Positions 18,113 to 27,820 of a stretch of 64,000 nucleotides of DNA are shown piece by piece (position 1 is the first letter of the stretch; each line of letters begins with the position of its first letter). A model generated the notes under the pieces. The model was not told the DNA's origin. It worked only from the letters and a program-made list of their open reading frames with translations, and ran no database searches. The DNA comes from Rhizorhapis sp. SPR117 (GTDB taxonomy: Bacteria > Pseudomonadota > Alphaproteobacteria > Sphingomonadales > Sphingomonadaceae). Location: the NCBI RefSeq assembly GCF_021742065.1, contig NZ_JAKKIE010000020.1:3283-67282 (forward strand). Direction: 5' to 3'. Both the position numbers and the translations under genes were made by a program.

Positions 18113-18264
18113 GACATCCACGTCTGCGCTGCTTCGAGGGAAGGCGCCTCATTTTGCCGGGCAGCCGCATCGTCGTTGCCGCCAATCGTGAAGACAAGGA
18201 CAGCGCCGAACAGAAAGCCGCCAAGAAAATTGCGGACAAAGCTGGATTTGAACAAAGTGGCCAT
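18109..18264 (-). CDS. Small single-pass membrane protein coupled to msrA
   Basis: A 51-residue protein, MATLFKSSFVRNFLGG..., with one hydrophobic segment (FLGGFLFGAVLVFTIGG, about residues 13-29) and a polar C-terminal tail. The ATG at 18264 is preceded by an AAAGGCG-like ribosome site, and the TGA stop at 18111-18109 overlaps the msrA ATG. Both points support it as a real short gene. A longer in-frame start at 18315 exists but is less well placed. I do not recognise a family; membership in the methionine-sulfoxide repair unit is inferred from coupling only. Confidence 0.6.
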   Translation of the reverse strand: MATLFKSSFVRNFLGGFLFGAVLVFTIGGNDDAAARQNEAPSLEAAQTWMS

Positions 18265-18390
18265 TGCGGCGCCTTTCAGTCTGTTATTCAGTCTCTCATT
18301 CGTGGAGAACCCCATATGGGTTACAACGAGGCTTAAACAATAACGCCTGAAGCGCCGCTGAACGGTGATGCGGGGTCACATTCTCATAAA

Positions 18391-19197
18391 TCAAGGACGG
18401 CCCAGCCGCTCCAGCAAGGCCTGCGCGGCGGCGGGAGCGCGGATCTTCGCGCCGTTGATCATGAAAACGAAGACATCCCGTGCGCGATCTTTCGCGGGTT
18501 CATCGGTCACATATTCCAGACCCTTTGGGCTTTTGCCCTGTGCCCATTGGTGGGCCATGCTGGTCCAGCGATCCAATGCTTCCGCGCCGTAGCCCATCGG
18601 CTCGTCCTCCCGCGCGTCCTGCAACCGGGCGTACACAAAATCGCCCGTGACGTCGGCAATCTGAGGATATTTTGTGGTATCGGCGAAAACGACGGCCACT
18701 CCAGCTTTTCGTGCCGAGTCGATGAAGGCCGGAGTAAGGAAACTTTCATGGCGCACTTCGACTGCGTGCCGAAGTGAAAGGCCGTTCAATTTTTCGGGTA
18801 GCAGGTTCAGGAACGCATCGAAATCGTCTGGGTTATAGGCTTTGGTCGGCATGAACTGCCAGAGAATCGGCCCCAGCTTCTCACCAAGTTCAGCGATGCC
18901 TTGCCCAAGAAACTTCGCCACTGCCTCTCCCGCTTCGGCAAGCACCCGACGGTTGGTGCAAACTCTCGACGCCTTGACTGCGAAGACGAAGCCGTCGGGC
19001 GCCGTTTTGGCCCATGCGGCGAAGCTTTCAGGTTTTTGCAGCCGGTAATAGGTGCCGTTGATCTCGATTGCGCTCAGATGCGTAGCGGCATATTCAAGCT
19101 CTCGCGCATGCGGAAGCCCCGGCGGATAGAATGTTCCGCGCCATGGCTCAAAGGTCCAGCCTCCAATCCCGGCGTAGATTTTGCCTGTATTTGCCAT
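18391..19197 (-). CDS. DUF72 family protein
   Basis: A 268-residue TIM-barrel-like DUF72 (YecE-type) protein. Typical blocks are IGGWTFEPWRGTFYPPGLP, LEYAATHLSAIEINGTYYRL, LGPILWQFMP, AVEVRHESF, VFADTTKYP and the C-terminal DVFVFMINGAKIRAP. The family is widespread, with members fused or adjacent to DNA-repair genes, but no activity is established. It begins two bases after the stop of the GFA-family gene upstream on the same strand, so the two are probably cotranscribed. Confidence 0.9.
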   Translation of the reverse strand: MANTGKIYAGIGGWTFEPWRGTFYPPGLPHARELEYAATHLSAIEINGTYYRLQKPESFAAWAKTAPDGFVFAVKASRVCTNRRVLAEAGEAVAKFLGQGIAELGEKLGPILWQFMPTKAYNPDDFDAFLNLLPEKLNGLSLRHAVEVRHESFLTPAFIDSARKAGVAVVFADTTKYPQIADVTGDFVYARLQDAREDEPMGYGAEALDRWTSMAHQWAQGKSPKGLEYVTDEPAKDRARDVFVFMINGAKIRAPAAAQALLERLGRP

Positions 19198-19199
19198 GA

Positions 19200-19547
19200 T
19201 CAGAAACTTCGGCCATCGACTTCCCGAATGTTAAGCGCAGAGAGGTCCACCTCCTCGGCGCAGCGGAGATTGATGGCGGTTGTTGCCGAGCCATCCGGCA
19301 TCTTTCCCTCTGCATAGACCTGCACGCCGCAGGTGGGGCAGAATCGGTGCTGGATGACGTGCTTATTGAAGGTGTAGGTCGAGACCTTGTCGGTACCCGC
19401 TTCGATCGTCACCTGATCAGCCGGGAAAAAAGCGAGCAAAAAGCCTTTTTTCGAGCAGTGCGAACAATTGCAGGACATTGCCTCGTCCGGCATGGCCGGA
19501 AAGGACAGGCGGACATTGCCGCAGTGGCAAGATGCTGTAACCGTCAT
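19200..19547 (-). CDS. GFA-family (glutathione-dependent formaldehyde-activating) protein
   Basis: A 115-residue zinc protein of the GFA/CENP-V fold. The zinc ligands are visible as CHCG (residues 7-10), CNCSHCSKKG and FCPTCGVQVY. Members include S-(hydroxymethyl)glutathione synthase, but most are of unknown substrate and this short version cannot be assigned further. It lies directly upstream of the DUF72 gene on the same strand with nearly no gap. Confidence 0.88.
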   Translation of the reverse strand: MTVTASCHCGNVRLSFPAMPDEAMSCNCSHCSKKGFLLAFFPADQVTIEAGTDKVSTYTFNKHVIQHRFCPTCGVQVYAEGKMPDGSATTAINLRCAEEVDLSALNIREVDGRSF

Positions 19548-19617
19548 GATGTCTTCTCCAGATCCGCTGCGCCTCCCGCTCGAAACGAAACTATCGTCGC
19601 TCGTATCCCTGGTGAGA

Positions 19618-20844
<1,227 letters not shown>

Positions 20845-20883
20845 TCATCCGCGAGTCTGCGGACGGCTGGCTCCATAAACGGG

Positions 20884-21540
20884 TCAGGCGATACGTTCAA
20901 CCAAAGTTGCAGCGACCAGACCGCGCGTGGCGTTGCCGATGAAGAAACCCTTCTCCAGATCGGCGCGCCGCACATCGGCTTCTATCGCCTCACCCATGTC
21001 TATCAGGCTTTGGCGCAGCACGCCGGGAAGCAGGCCGCGTGAAAGGGGCGGTGTGATCAGCTTGTCGCCGCGTTCCACAAAGAGTGAAGAAAAACAGCCT
21101 TCGGTCAGGAAACCGTCCGGGTCCATCAACAGCACTTCATAGGTGCCGCCCTGCCGCAGCGCGTCGCCGTAAAAGCGCCGGTCAGTGGTCTTGTGGCGTA
21201 AACGAAAATCGTCGGCGGGAACCGGACGACGCACCGCCGCCACGCGCATCACGGCTTCAGGCCAGGGCCGATGTCGGCGCATTTCAATCGCCATCGATCC
21301 GCGGTGCGATAGCAGCAGGCGTAGTCGGCTTTGGGAACGTAAACGGAAGGTTGCGGCCTGCAATTCGTTGCGCACTGCATGACGATCAAAAGAGAAACCG
21401 AGCTCCCGTGCGCTGTTCGTCATCCGCGACAGGTGATGTTCAAGCAGCCGTACACCCTCGACCGGATCGAAGGCCATTGTTTCAATCAGATCGAACCGCC
21501 CTTCCGCAGACGCCACACACCCTCCATGCCGTAAAATCAT
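20884..21540 (-). CDS. pabC: Aminodeoxychorismate lyase-like PLP enzyme
   Basis: A 218-residue fold-type IV PLP protein that would convert 4-amino-4-deoxychorismate to p-aminobenzoate for folate. It has RFDLIETM near the start, the probable PLP lysine in RHKTTDRRFY, EVLLMDPDGFLTEG and the phosphate-binding GNATRGLVAA end. It is shorter than free-standing PabC (about 270) and matches the C-terminal half of fused PabBC proteins. Its ATG overlaps the pabB stop by four bases, so it acts with PabB from one mRNA. Confidence 0.87.
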   Translation of the reverse strand: MILRHGGCVASAEGRFDLIETMAFDPVEGVRLLEHHLSRMTNSARELGFSFDRHAVRNELQAATFRLRSQSRLRLLLSHRGSMAIEMRRHRPWPEAVMRVAAVRRPVPADDFRLRHKTTDRRFYGDALRQGGTYEVLLMDPDGFLTEGCFSSLFVERGDKLITPPLSRGLLPGVLRQSLIDMGEAIEADVRRADLEKGFFIGNATRGLVAATLVERIA

Positions 21541-22700
21541 CCGTTGGGAACATTCCCGAGAAATTTACCTTTTTCAAGGCATTCGTCCCATTCCGCCTGC
21601 ATCACGGAATCGGCGACTATGCCCGACCCAAGGCCGATACGCCCGGCGCCATGCTCTTCATTTACACAAATCGTCCGAATCGCAACATTGAAGACCGCAT
21701 CGCCATCAGGAGAAATATGACCGATGGAGCCGGTATAAACTCCGCGCGGTCCGGCTTCGACTGCATGGATGATTTCCATGGCGCGCAGCTTGGGTGCGCC
21801 GGTAATCGATCCACAGGGGAATATGGTGCGCAGCACATCGACCGGTCCCAGGTCAGGCTGAAGGCGCGCGGTAACGGTGGAAGTCATCTGGTGGACAGTG
21901 GGGTAGGTCTCGATATGGAAAAGCGCCGGCACTTCCACGCTGCCCGCTTCCGATACCCGCGAAAGATCGTTGCGGAGCAGGTCGACGATCATAAGGTTTT
22001 CAGCGCGCTGTTTGGGGTCGTCCCGCAGACCGGCAATGGCCGCCATATCCGACAATGCGCCATCGCCGCGTGCCGTCGTGCCTTTCATTGGCCGTGCGGT
22101 CAGTGTTCCGTTTTCTATAATGAAGAAGAGTTCGGGTGAAAAAGAAAGCAACCATTGTGTGCCGGTATAGACGATGCCGCCATAGCCTGCCCCGGCACGA
22201 TCACGGATCGCCGCATAAAGGCTGAGAGGGTTTTGGGGAAGCTCCACTGAGCAGGGAAATGTGAAGTTTACCTGATAGACGTCGCCAGCCTCGATCCAGG
22301 ACTGGATGCATTCGAACGCCGCAGCATAGTCTTTCTGATCAATCAACGGCCGTGCAAGCGGCGGATTTGGGGACGGGGCTGGCAGAAAGCTGGGAATGGC
22401 GGTGACTGGGACATGTTGAACGCAGTCAAACAAGCCAAACCAGAGCAGGGGTTCGCCAGTAGCTTGGGCTAGCGAAGCCAGGCGCGGTTCCAACGCATAT
22501 CCCGCCTCATAAGCCAGATAGCCCGCCGCGTGCAGGCCTTGCTTGCCAGCAGCAGCGACCTGGTCGAGGGCGGGCTGGACCTCTTCGGGCCGATGCGCGA
22601 CTATCAGTTCCCGTGGATCGGCATAGAGGCGCGCCCCGGCTCCGCCCTGTGGACGGGCATCGTCGAACAGCAGGAACGGGACTGAAGTGGCAGGAAGCAT
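21537..22700 (-). CDS. pabB: Aminodeoxychorismate synthase component I
   Basis: Chorismate-binding enzyme that makes 4-amino-4-deoxychorismate with a glutamine amidotransferase partner (not in this window). Motifs: FLLFDDARP at the start, YLAYEAGYALEP, FTFPC, MKGTTARGD, LIVDLLRNDLSRV-type block, and IFPCGSITGAPK in the active site. ATG 22700 gives 387 residues and the conserved N-terminus; an in-frame ATG at 22742 or beyond is possible. It is transcribed divergently from rpsM and coupled to the pabC gene downstream. Confidence 0.9.
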   Translation of the reverse strand: MLPATSVPFLLFDDARPQGGAGARLYADPRELIVAHRPEEVQPALDQVAAAGKQGLHAAGYLAYEAGYALEPRLASLAQATGEPLLWFGLFDCVQHVPVTAIPSFLPAPSPNPPLARPLIDQKDYAAAFECIQSWIEAGDVYQVNFTFPCSVELPQNPLSLYAAIRDRAGAGYGGIVYTGTQWLLSFSPELFFIIENGTLTARPMKGTTARGDGALSDMAAIAGLRDDPKQRAENLMIVDLLRNDLSRVSEAGSVEVPALFHIETYPTVHQMTSTVTARLQPDLGPVDVLRTIFPCGSITGAPKLRAMEIIHAVEAGPRGVYTGSIGHISPDGDAVFNVAIRTICVNEEHGAGRIGLGSGIVADSVMQAEWDECLEKGKFLGNVPNG

Positions 22701-22751
22701 TACGCCCCATACAGCTTGCTTATCACCTGCGTCCAGCCACATGCCGGGCGC

Positions 22752-22780
22752 TTGACAGTTGGGACGACTCACCCTAAAGG
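22752..22780 (+). promoter_or_regulatory. Candidate sigma-70 promoter for the alpha operon
   Basis: TTGACA at 22752-22757 is a perfect -35 hexamer; 17 bases later TAAAGG (22775-22780) could serve as a weak -10. It points toward rpsM, whose ATG lies 180 bases downstream, leaving a leader of about 170 nt. That leader holds a short hairpin (CGCCT/AGGCG, near 22922-22934). The promoter overlaps the 5' end of the divergent pabB region. Confidence 0.5.
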
Positions 22781-22959
22781 CGGCCCATCCCGACACGTTA
22801 AGTCGCGCGGCAGTGCGTTTTTTGCGCTGGCCGTCCTTTTTGCGTCCAGGGGTAGTTTACATCGCCAGAACAGAACTCGGTCTTCCGATTCACTTTTGGC
22901 CAGCGAAGCTTTGAGATGGGACGCCTGCCAGGCGACCTGTGGAGCAGGAGAATTTTTAT

Positions 22960-23328
22960 ATGGCACGTATTGCGGGCGTAAACATCCCGACCAACAAGCG
23001 CGTTATCATTGCGCTTACCTATATCCACGGTATCGGCCGCACCAAGGCTGTGAACATCGCCGACAAGCTGGGCATCGACCACAGCCGCCGTGTTCAGGAC
23101 CTGTCCGACGCAGAAGTTCTGCAGATCCGTGAAACCATCGACGCCGATCTTACGGTTGAGGGCGATCTGCGTCGTCAGACCGCGATGAACATCAAGCGCC
23201 TGATGGATCTCGCCTGCTATCGCGGCCTGCGTCATCGCAAGGGCCTTCCTGTTCGCGGCCAGCGCACGCACACCAATGCGCGCACCCGCAAGGGCAAGGC
23301 AAAGGCGATTGCAGGCAAGAAGAAGTAA
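22960..23328 (+). CDS. rpsM: 30S ribosomal protein S13
   Basis: S13 sits in the head of the 30S subunit, contacts the P-site tRNA and the inter-subunit bridge. The 122 residues begin [14 protein letters not shown] and contain [11 protein letters not shown] and the C-terminal [19 protein letters not shown] basic tail. ATG 22960 has AGGAG nine bases upstream; a longer in-frame start at 22939 is not needed. First gene of the rpsM-rpsK-rpoA-rplQ operon; no rpsD between rpsK and rpoA, as usual in alphaproteobacteria. Confidence 0.98.
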   Translation: MARIAGVNIPTNKRVIIALTYIHGIGRTKAVNIADKLGIDHSRRVQDLSDAEVLQIRETIDADLTVEGDLRRQTAMNIKRLMDLACYRGLRHRKGLPVRGQRTHTNARTRKGKAKAIAGKKK

Positions 23329-23394
23329 GCGCCGCTCCGGGCAATGCCCCGGTTCTGGCAGCTCTTTTCAATCTATAGGTAGGAATACAGGATA

Positions 23395-23784
23395 ATGGCA
23401 CGGGAACCCCAGCGCATCAAAAGGCGCGAGCGCAAGAACATCTCATCGGGTGTCGCGCATGTGAACGCGAGCTTCAATAACACGATGATTACCATCACCG
23501 ATGCGCAGGGCAATGCGATCAGCTGGTCGTCTGCCGGTACGATGGGTTTCAAGGGATCGCGCAAATCGACACCTTATGCCGCGCAGGTTTGTGCGGAAGA
23601 CGCCGGTCGCAAGGCTGCCGAACATGGTGTTCGTACCCTTGAAGTCGAAGTCAAGGGTCCCGGCTCGGGCCGCGAATCGGCGCTGCGCGCTCTGCAGGCC
23701 GTAGGCTTCACCATTACGTCAATTCGCGACGTCACGCCGATCCCGCACAATGGTGTTCGCCCGTCCAAGCGCCGCCGCGTTTAA
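23395..23784 (+). CDS. rpsK: 30S ribosomal protein S11
   Basis: S11 lies on the 30S platform near the mRNA exit and shapes decoding-site rRNA. The 129-residue protein has the diagnostic [18 protein letters not shown] block, [19 protein letters not shown], and the ending [16 protein letters not shown]. The start is preceded by AGGAATACAGGATA. It is the second gene of the alpha operon. Confidence 0.98.
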   Translation: MAREPQRIKRRERKNISSGVAHVNASFNNTMITITDAQGNAISWSSAGTMGFKGSRKSTPYAAQVCAEDAGRKAAEHGVRTLEVEVKGPGSGRESALRALQAVGFTITSIRDVTPIPHNGVRPSKRRRV

Positions 23785-23888
23785 ACTTCGGCTTTATCGG
23801 GGGCGGCAGACGTGCCGTCTCATCATCTGCACTGGCCGGGGTTATCGTCCCACACGATGGACCCCCGCCCAAATCCCAGGGGAAATAC

Positions 23889-24950
23889 ATGACTGTCAAC
23901 ATGAAGAACTGGCAGGAATTGAAGAAGCCGAGCAGCCTGGAAATCAAGTCTGGCGGCGATGCCAAGCGTAAGGCGACCTTTGTTGCCGAACCGCTTGAGC
24001 GCGGCTTTGGCCTGACGCTTGGCAATGCGCTGCGTCGGGTTCTGCTGTCCTCGCTGCAAGGTGCGGCTGTGACCTCGATCAAGATCGAGAACGTGCTGCA
24101 CGAATTTTCCTCGCTCGCCGGTGTGCGCGAGGATATCACGGACATCGTTCTGAACGTCAAGCAGATCGCGCTGCATATGGAAGGCGAAGGCCCCAAGCGG
24201 CTGCAGCTTTCCGCGACCGGCCCGGCCGAAGTGAAGGCGGGCGACATTGCCGTCTCAGGTGACATCGAAGTGATGAACCCTGGCCTTGTCATCTGCCATC
24301 TGGACGAAGGCGCGACGCTCAACATGGAACTGACCGCCGACATCGGCAAAGGCTATGTTCCCGCTGTCGCCAACCGCCCGGCGGATGCCCCCATCGGCCT
24401 TATCCCGATCGATTCACTGTTTTCGCCGATCAAGCAGGTCGCTTACAAGGTTGAAAATACGCGCGTCGGTCAGGAACTGGACTACGACAAGCTGGCGCTG
24501 ACCATCGAAACCGATGGCACTGTGACGCCGGAGGATGCGATCGCCTATGCCGCGCGCATCCTGCAGGATCAATTGCAGCTTTTCGTCCATTTCGAGGAAG
24601 CGCTGGCTGCCGCTACGCCATCGGTCGGCGTTGCCGCCAGTGCGCAGGGCGAAGCCGAAAGCGATGCCAACCAGATCAACCGCTATCTTCTCAAGAAGGT
24701 GGACGAACTGGAGCTGTCGGTTCGCAGCGCAAACTGTCTCAAGAACGACAATATCATCTATATTGGCGATCTGGTGCAGAAGACCGAAGCGGAGATGTTG
24801 CGTACCCCGAATTTCGGTCGCAAGTCGCTGAACGAAATCAAGGAAGTATTGTCGTCCATGGGCCTGCGTCTTGGCATGGACATCCCCGGCTGGCCGCCTG
24901 AAAACATTGAGGAAATGGCCAAGAAGCTGGAGCAGGAACTGCTCGGTTAA
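23889..24950 (+). CDS. rpoA: RNA polymerase alpha subunit
   Basis: Assembles the polymerase core and contacts UP elements and activators through its C-terminal domain. The 353 residues comprise the N-terminal dimerisation domain ([22 protein letters not shown]), a linker, and the alpha-CTD with [20 protein letters not shown] and [14 protein letters not shown], which binds DNA. The ATG has AGGGGAAA just upstream. It is separated from rpsK by about 100 bases and from rplQ by about 150 bases. Confidence 0.98.
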   Translation: MTVNMKNWQELKKPSSLEIKSGGDAKRKATFVAEPLERGFGLTLGNALRRVLLSSLQGAAVTSIKIENVLHEFSSLAGVREDITDIVLNVKQIALHMEGEGPKRLQLSATGPAEVKAGDIAVSGDIEVMNPGLVICHLDEGATLNMELTADIGKGYVPAVANRPADAPIGLIPIDSLFSPIKQVAYKVENTRVGQELDYDKLALTIETDGTVTPEDAIAYAARILQDQLQLFVHFEEALAAATPSVGVAASAQGEAESDANQINRYLLKKVDELELSVRSANCLKNDNIIYIGDLVQKTEAEMLRTPNFGRKSLNEIKEVLSSMGLRLGMDIPGWPPENIEEMAKKLEQELLG

Positions 24951-25099
24951 TCGGCTTTGGCCCGTCGTCCCAGGTGTTTCGATTTTGCTCGACACGAATG
25001 AGGGCGCAGTTGCTTTGAAAAGGTTTTGGGCGGTGGCCTTTTTCTACACCGCCTGGTCCTGGGTACCTCATACGGCCCTTGAACAAACGGAGTAAAAAC

Positions 25100-25525
25100 A
25101 TGCGTCATAGAGTCGGCGGCCGCAAGCTGCAGCGTACATCATCCCATCGCGCGGCATTGTTCCGTAACATGGCGGCATCGCTCATCAAGCATGAGCAAAT
25201 CATGACCACCACGCCCAAGGCAAAGGAGCTTCGCCCCTATGTCGAAAAGCTGATCACGCTGGCGAAGAAGGGCGGCCTTGCCAATCGTCGTCTGGCCCAT
25301 TCGCGACTGCTGGACGACACGCAGCTCAAGAAGCTGTTTGAGGTGCTCGCCGAACGTTACAAGGACCGCAATGGCGGCTATACCCGCATCATCAAGGCCG
25401 GTATCCGCGCATCGGACGCAGCGCCGATGGCAGTGATCGAACTGGTCGACCGCGACGTCACGGCCAAGGGTCAGGACTCCGGTCCGGTCCAGGGCGCCGA
25501 CGAAGAGGAAATGGAAGCGGCCTGA
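25100..25525 (+). CDS. rplQ: 50S ribosomal protein L17
   Basis: L17 binds 23S rRNA near the exit-tunnel face of the 50S subunit. The 141-residue protein begins [20 protein letters not shown] and has the conserved [17 protein letters not shown] and NGGYTRIIK blocks; the acidic C-terminal tail extends past the E. coli length. ATG 25100 follows CGGAGTAAAAAC. Last gene of the alpha operon, with two strong hairpins just downstream. Confidence 0.98.
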   Translation: MRHRVGGRKLQRTSSHRAALFRNMAASLIKHEQIMTTTPKAKELRPYVEKLITLAKKGGLANRRLAHSRLLDDTQLKKLFEVLAERYKDRNGGYTRIIKAGIRASDAAPMAVIELVDRDVTAKGQDSGPVQGADEEEMEAA

Positions 25526-25538
25526 GCCGTTTTTCGGA

Positions 25539-25559
25539 AAGGCTGAGTGTTTCAGCCTT
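25539..25559 (+). terminator. Hairpin 1 downstream of rplQ
   Basis: Perfect stem AAGGCTGA (25539-25546), 5-base loop, TCAGCCTT (25552-25559), beginning 14 bases after the rplQ stop. It lacks a strong T-tract but sits at the expected place for ending the alpha operon, together with the second hairpin. Confidence 0.6.
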
Positions 25560-25576
25560 CTAAGCTCATGCTTCAC

Positions 25577-25612
25577 AAACAGGCCGCGGCTTTCTAAGCT
25601 GGCGGCCTGTTT
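25577..25612 (+). terminator. Hairpin 2 (GCGGCCTGTTT) downstream of rplQ
   Basis: Perfect 11-base inverted repeat: AAACAGGCCGC (25577-25587) and GCGGCCTGTTT (25602-25612), with a 14-base loop. The right arm ends in TTT, consistent with a Rho-independent terminator for rpsM-rpsK-rpoA-rplQ, immediately before the next gene. Confidence 0.75.
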
Positions 25613-25637
25613 CACTATGTTCTGGATATTCCGCTTC

Positions 25638-27781
25638 ATGAAAAAATCGACCTTTGCGCTGCCGCTGGCGGCGCTGGCGCTTGTGCCGGGGGCAAGCGTC
25701 GCCAATTCCAATGAGGCGGACCCGCTAAATTATCCGCAGGCCAGACGGCTTGATCTGGTTGAGGAGCAGTTCGGGGTGGCGGTCGCCGACCCCTATCGCT
25801 GGCTGGAAAATGATGTTCGTCAGGACAAAGAGGTGCATGAGTGGGTCAATGCTGAAAATGCGGTGACGCAATCCTATCTGGCCACTTTGCCGGGACGCGA
25901 GATATTGCAGAAACGCATGGCCGCTCTGTTCGACCACGACCGCTACGGCACACCCCGCAAAGCCGGGACACGCTATTTCTATACCTATAATAGCGGTCTG
26001 CAGAACCAGTCACCGCTTTTTGTGCGGGAAGGATTGAGCGGCGAGCAGCAGCTGTTGCTCGATCCCAATGGGTTTTCGGCCGACGGTGCAACGGCGCTGG
26101 CGGAATGGGAGCCTTCGCGCGATGGCAGCCTTCTGCTTTATGCGGTGCAGGATGGTGGCACGGACTGGCGCACCTTGCATGTCGTTGATGTCGAAAAGGG
26201 ACAAGTTCTCCCTGACGCAATTCGCTGGGTCAAATTTTCCGGGCTGGCTTGGGATGGCGAGGGGAAGGGATTTTTCTATTCGCGGTTCGATGCTCCTGCG
26301 GATGGCAAGACTACCTCAATCAAAAAGTCTATTATCATCGCCTGGGCACATCGCAGGACAGCGACAGGTTGGTTTATGCAACGCCCGGACACCCACAAAT
26401 GGGACATAATGCGCAAGTCAGCGATGACGGCAAATGGTTGTTAATCACATCCTCGCAAGGGACCGACGAACGCTATGAGCTGACCATCGCTGACCTTTCC
26501 GATCCCGCACGCAAGCCATGGAAGCTGGTCAGGGGTCTGAATCATGAGTGGCGGCTGATCGGCAACGTTGGCGCACGGCTCTATTTTGTGACGGACAAGG
26601 ACGCATCGCGCCTGCGGGTTGTCACGCTGGATGCCGAGAATCCTCGTGCCCCGCCCGTGGAGGTCTTACCGGAACGGGCCGAAACACTTGTCGGCGGATC
26701 GATGGTGGGAGACAAGATCATCCTGGCCTATCTGCATGACGCAAAAACCGTTGCGGAGATGATCCATCTCGATGGCACTCCTGCGGGCGATGTGCCGATC
26801 CCCGGCATCGGCACTGCTGCAGGTTTTGGCGGCAAAGGCGGCGACCCTGAAACTTTCTTTGCCTTTTCCGGCTTCACCACGCCTACGACCATTTACCGGT
26901 TTGACACCGCCACGGGCGAAACGAGCGTCTTTGCGCAGCCCCAGGTTGACTTCGATCCCGCCGAGTATGTGACGCAGCAGATATTCTATCCCTCAAAGGA
27001 CGGAACACAGGTGCCGATGTTCCTGATCCGCCGTGCCGATGTGGTACAGAGCGGCAAACCCGCGCCAACCCTGCTCTATGCCTATGGCGGATTCAACATA
27101 TCGCTGACGCCGGGATTCTCCGCGACACGACTGGCGTGGCTGGAACAGGGTGGCGCGGTCGCCATCGCCAATCTGCGCGGGGGCGGCGAATATGGGAAGG
27201 CATGGCATGATGCCGGTCGGCTATTGAACAAACAGAACGTGTTCGATGATTTCATTGCGGCGGGCGAATATCTGAAGGCGCAGGGCATTACTGGTGAACA
27301 TCAGCTGGCGATTGAGGGGCGCTCCAACGGTGGATTGCTGGTCGGCGCGGTCGTTAATCAGAGGCCGGATCTGTTCGCCGCTGCCCTACCCGCAGTGGGG
27401 GTGATGGATATGCTGCGTTTCGACCGTTTTACGGCTGGCCGTTATTGGGTCGATGATTATGGCTATCCATCGAAAGAGGCCGATTTCCGTAATCTGTTGG
27501 GCTATTCACCCTACCATAATGTCCGTGATGGCGTGGACTATCCCGCAATCATGGTGGTCACGGCGGACACCGACGATCGCGTGGTGCCGGGACATAGTTT
27601 CAAATATGCCGCTGCCCTGCAACATGCGGATATCGGGAGCAAACCGCATATCATTCGCATCGAAACGCGGGCGGGCCATGGATCAGGCAAGCCGACAGAC
27701 AAAGTCATTGAAGAATATGCCGACATGTACGCATTTATCGCCAAATGGACCGGCCTGAAGATTAAAAATATCTCCAGATAG
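25638..27781 (+). pseudogene. Periplasmic S9A prolyl oligopeptidase, frameshifted
   Basis: Two overlapping frames together encode one full-length prolyl oligopeptidase (signal peptide MKKSTFALPLAALALVPGASVA, then about 690 residues). The first frame carries the start through FDAPADGK; the second resumes with DYLNQKVYYHRLGT, as expected in the family. The switch lies near 26304-26310 (GGCAAGA) and needs one extra base to restore the frame. All catalytic residues are kept downstream: Ser in GRSNGG, Asp in DTDDRVVPG, His in RAGHGSGK. So it is either a recent single-base deletion (broken gene) or a sequencing error. It would cleave proline-containing peptides in the periplasm. Confidence 0.85.
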
Positions 27782-27820
27782 TCGCACCAAGCCGACCTGT
27801 AACGATGAAGGGAGGGGGGG

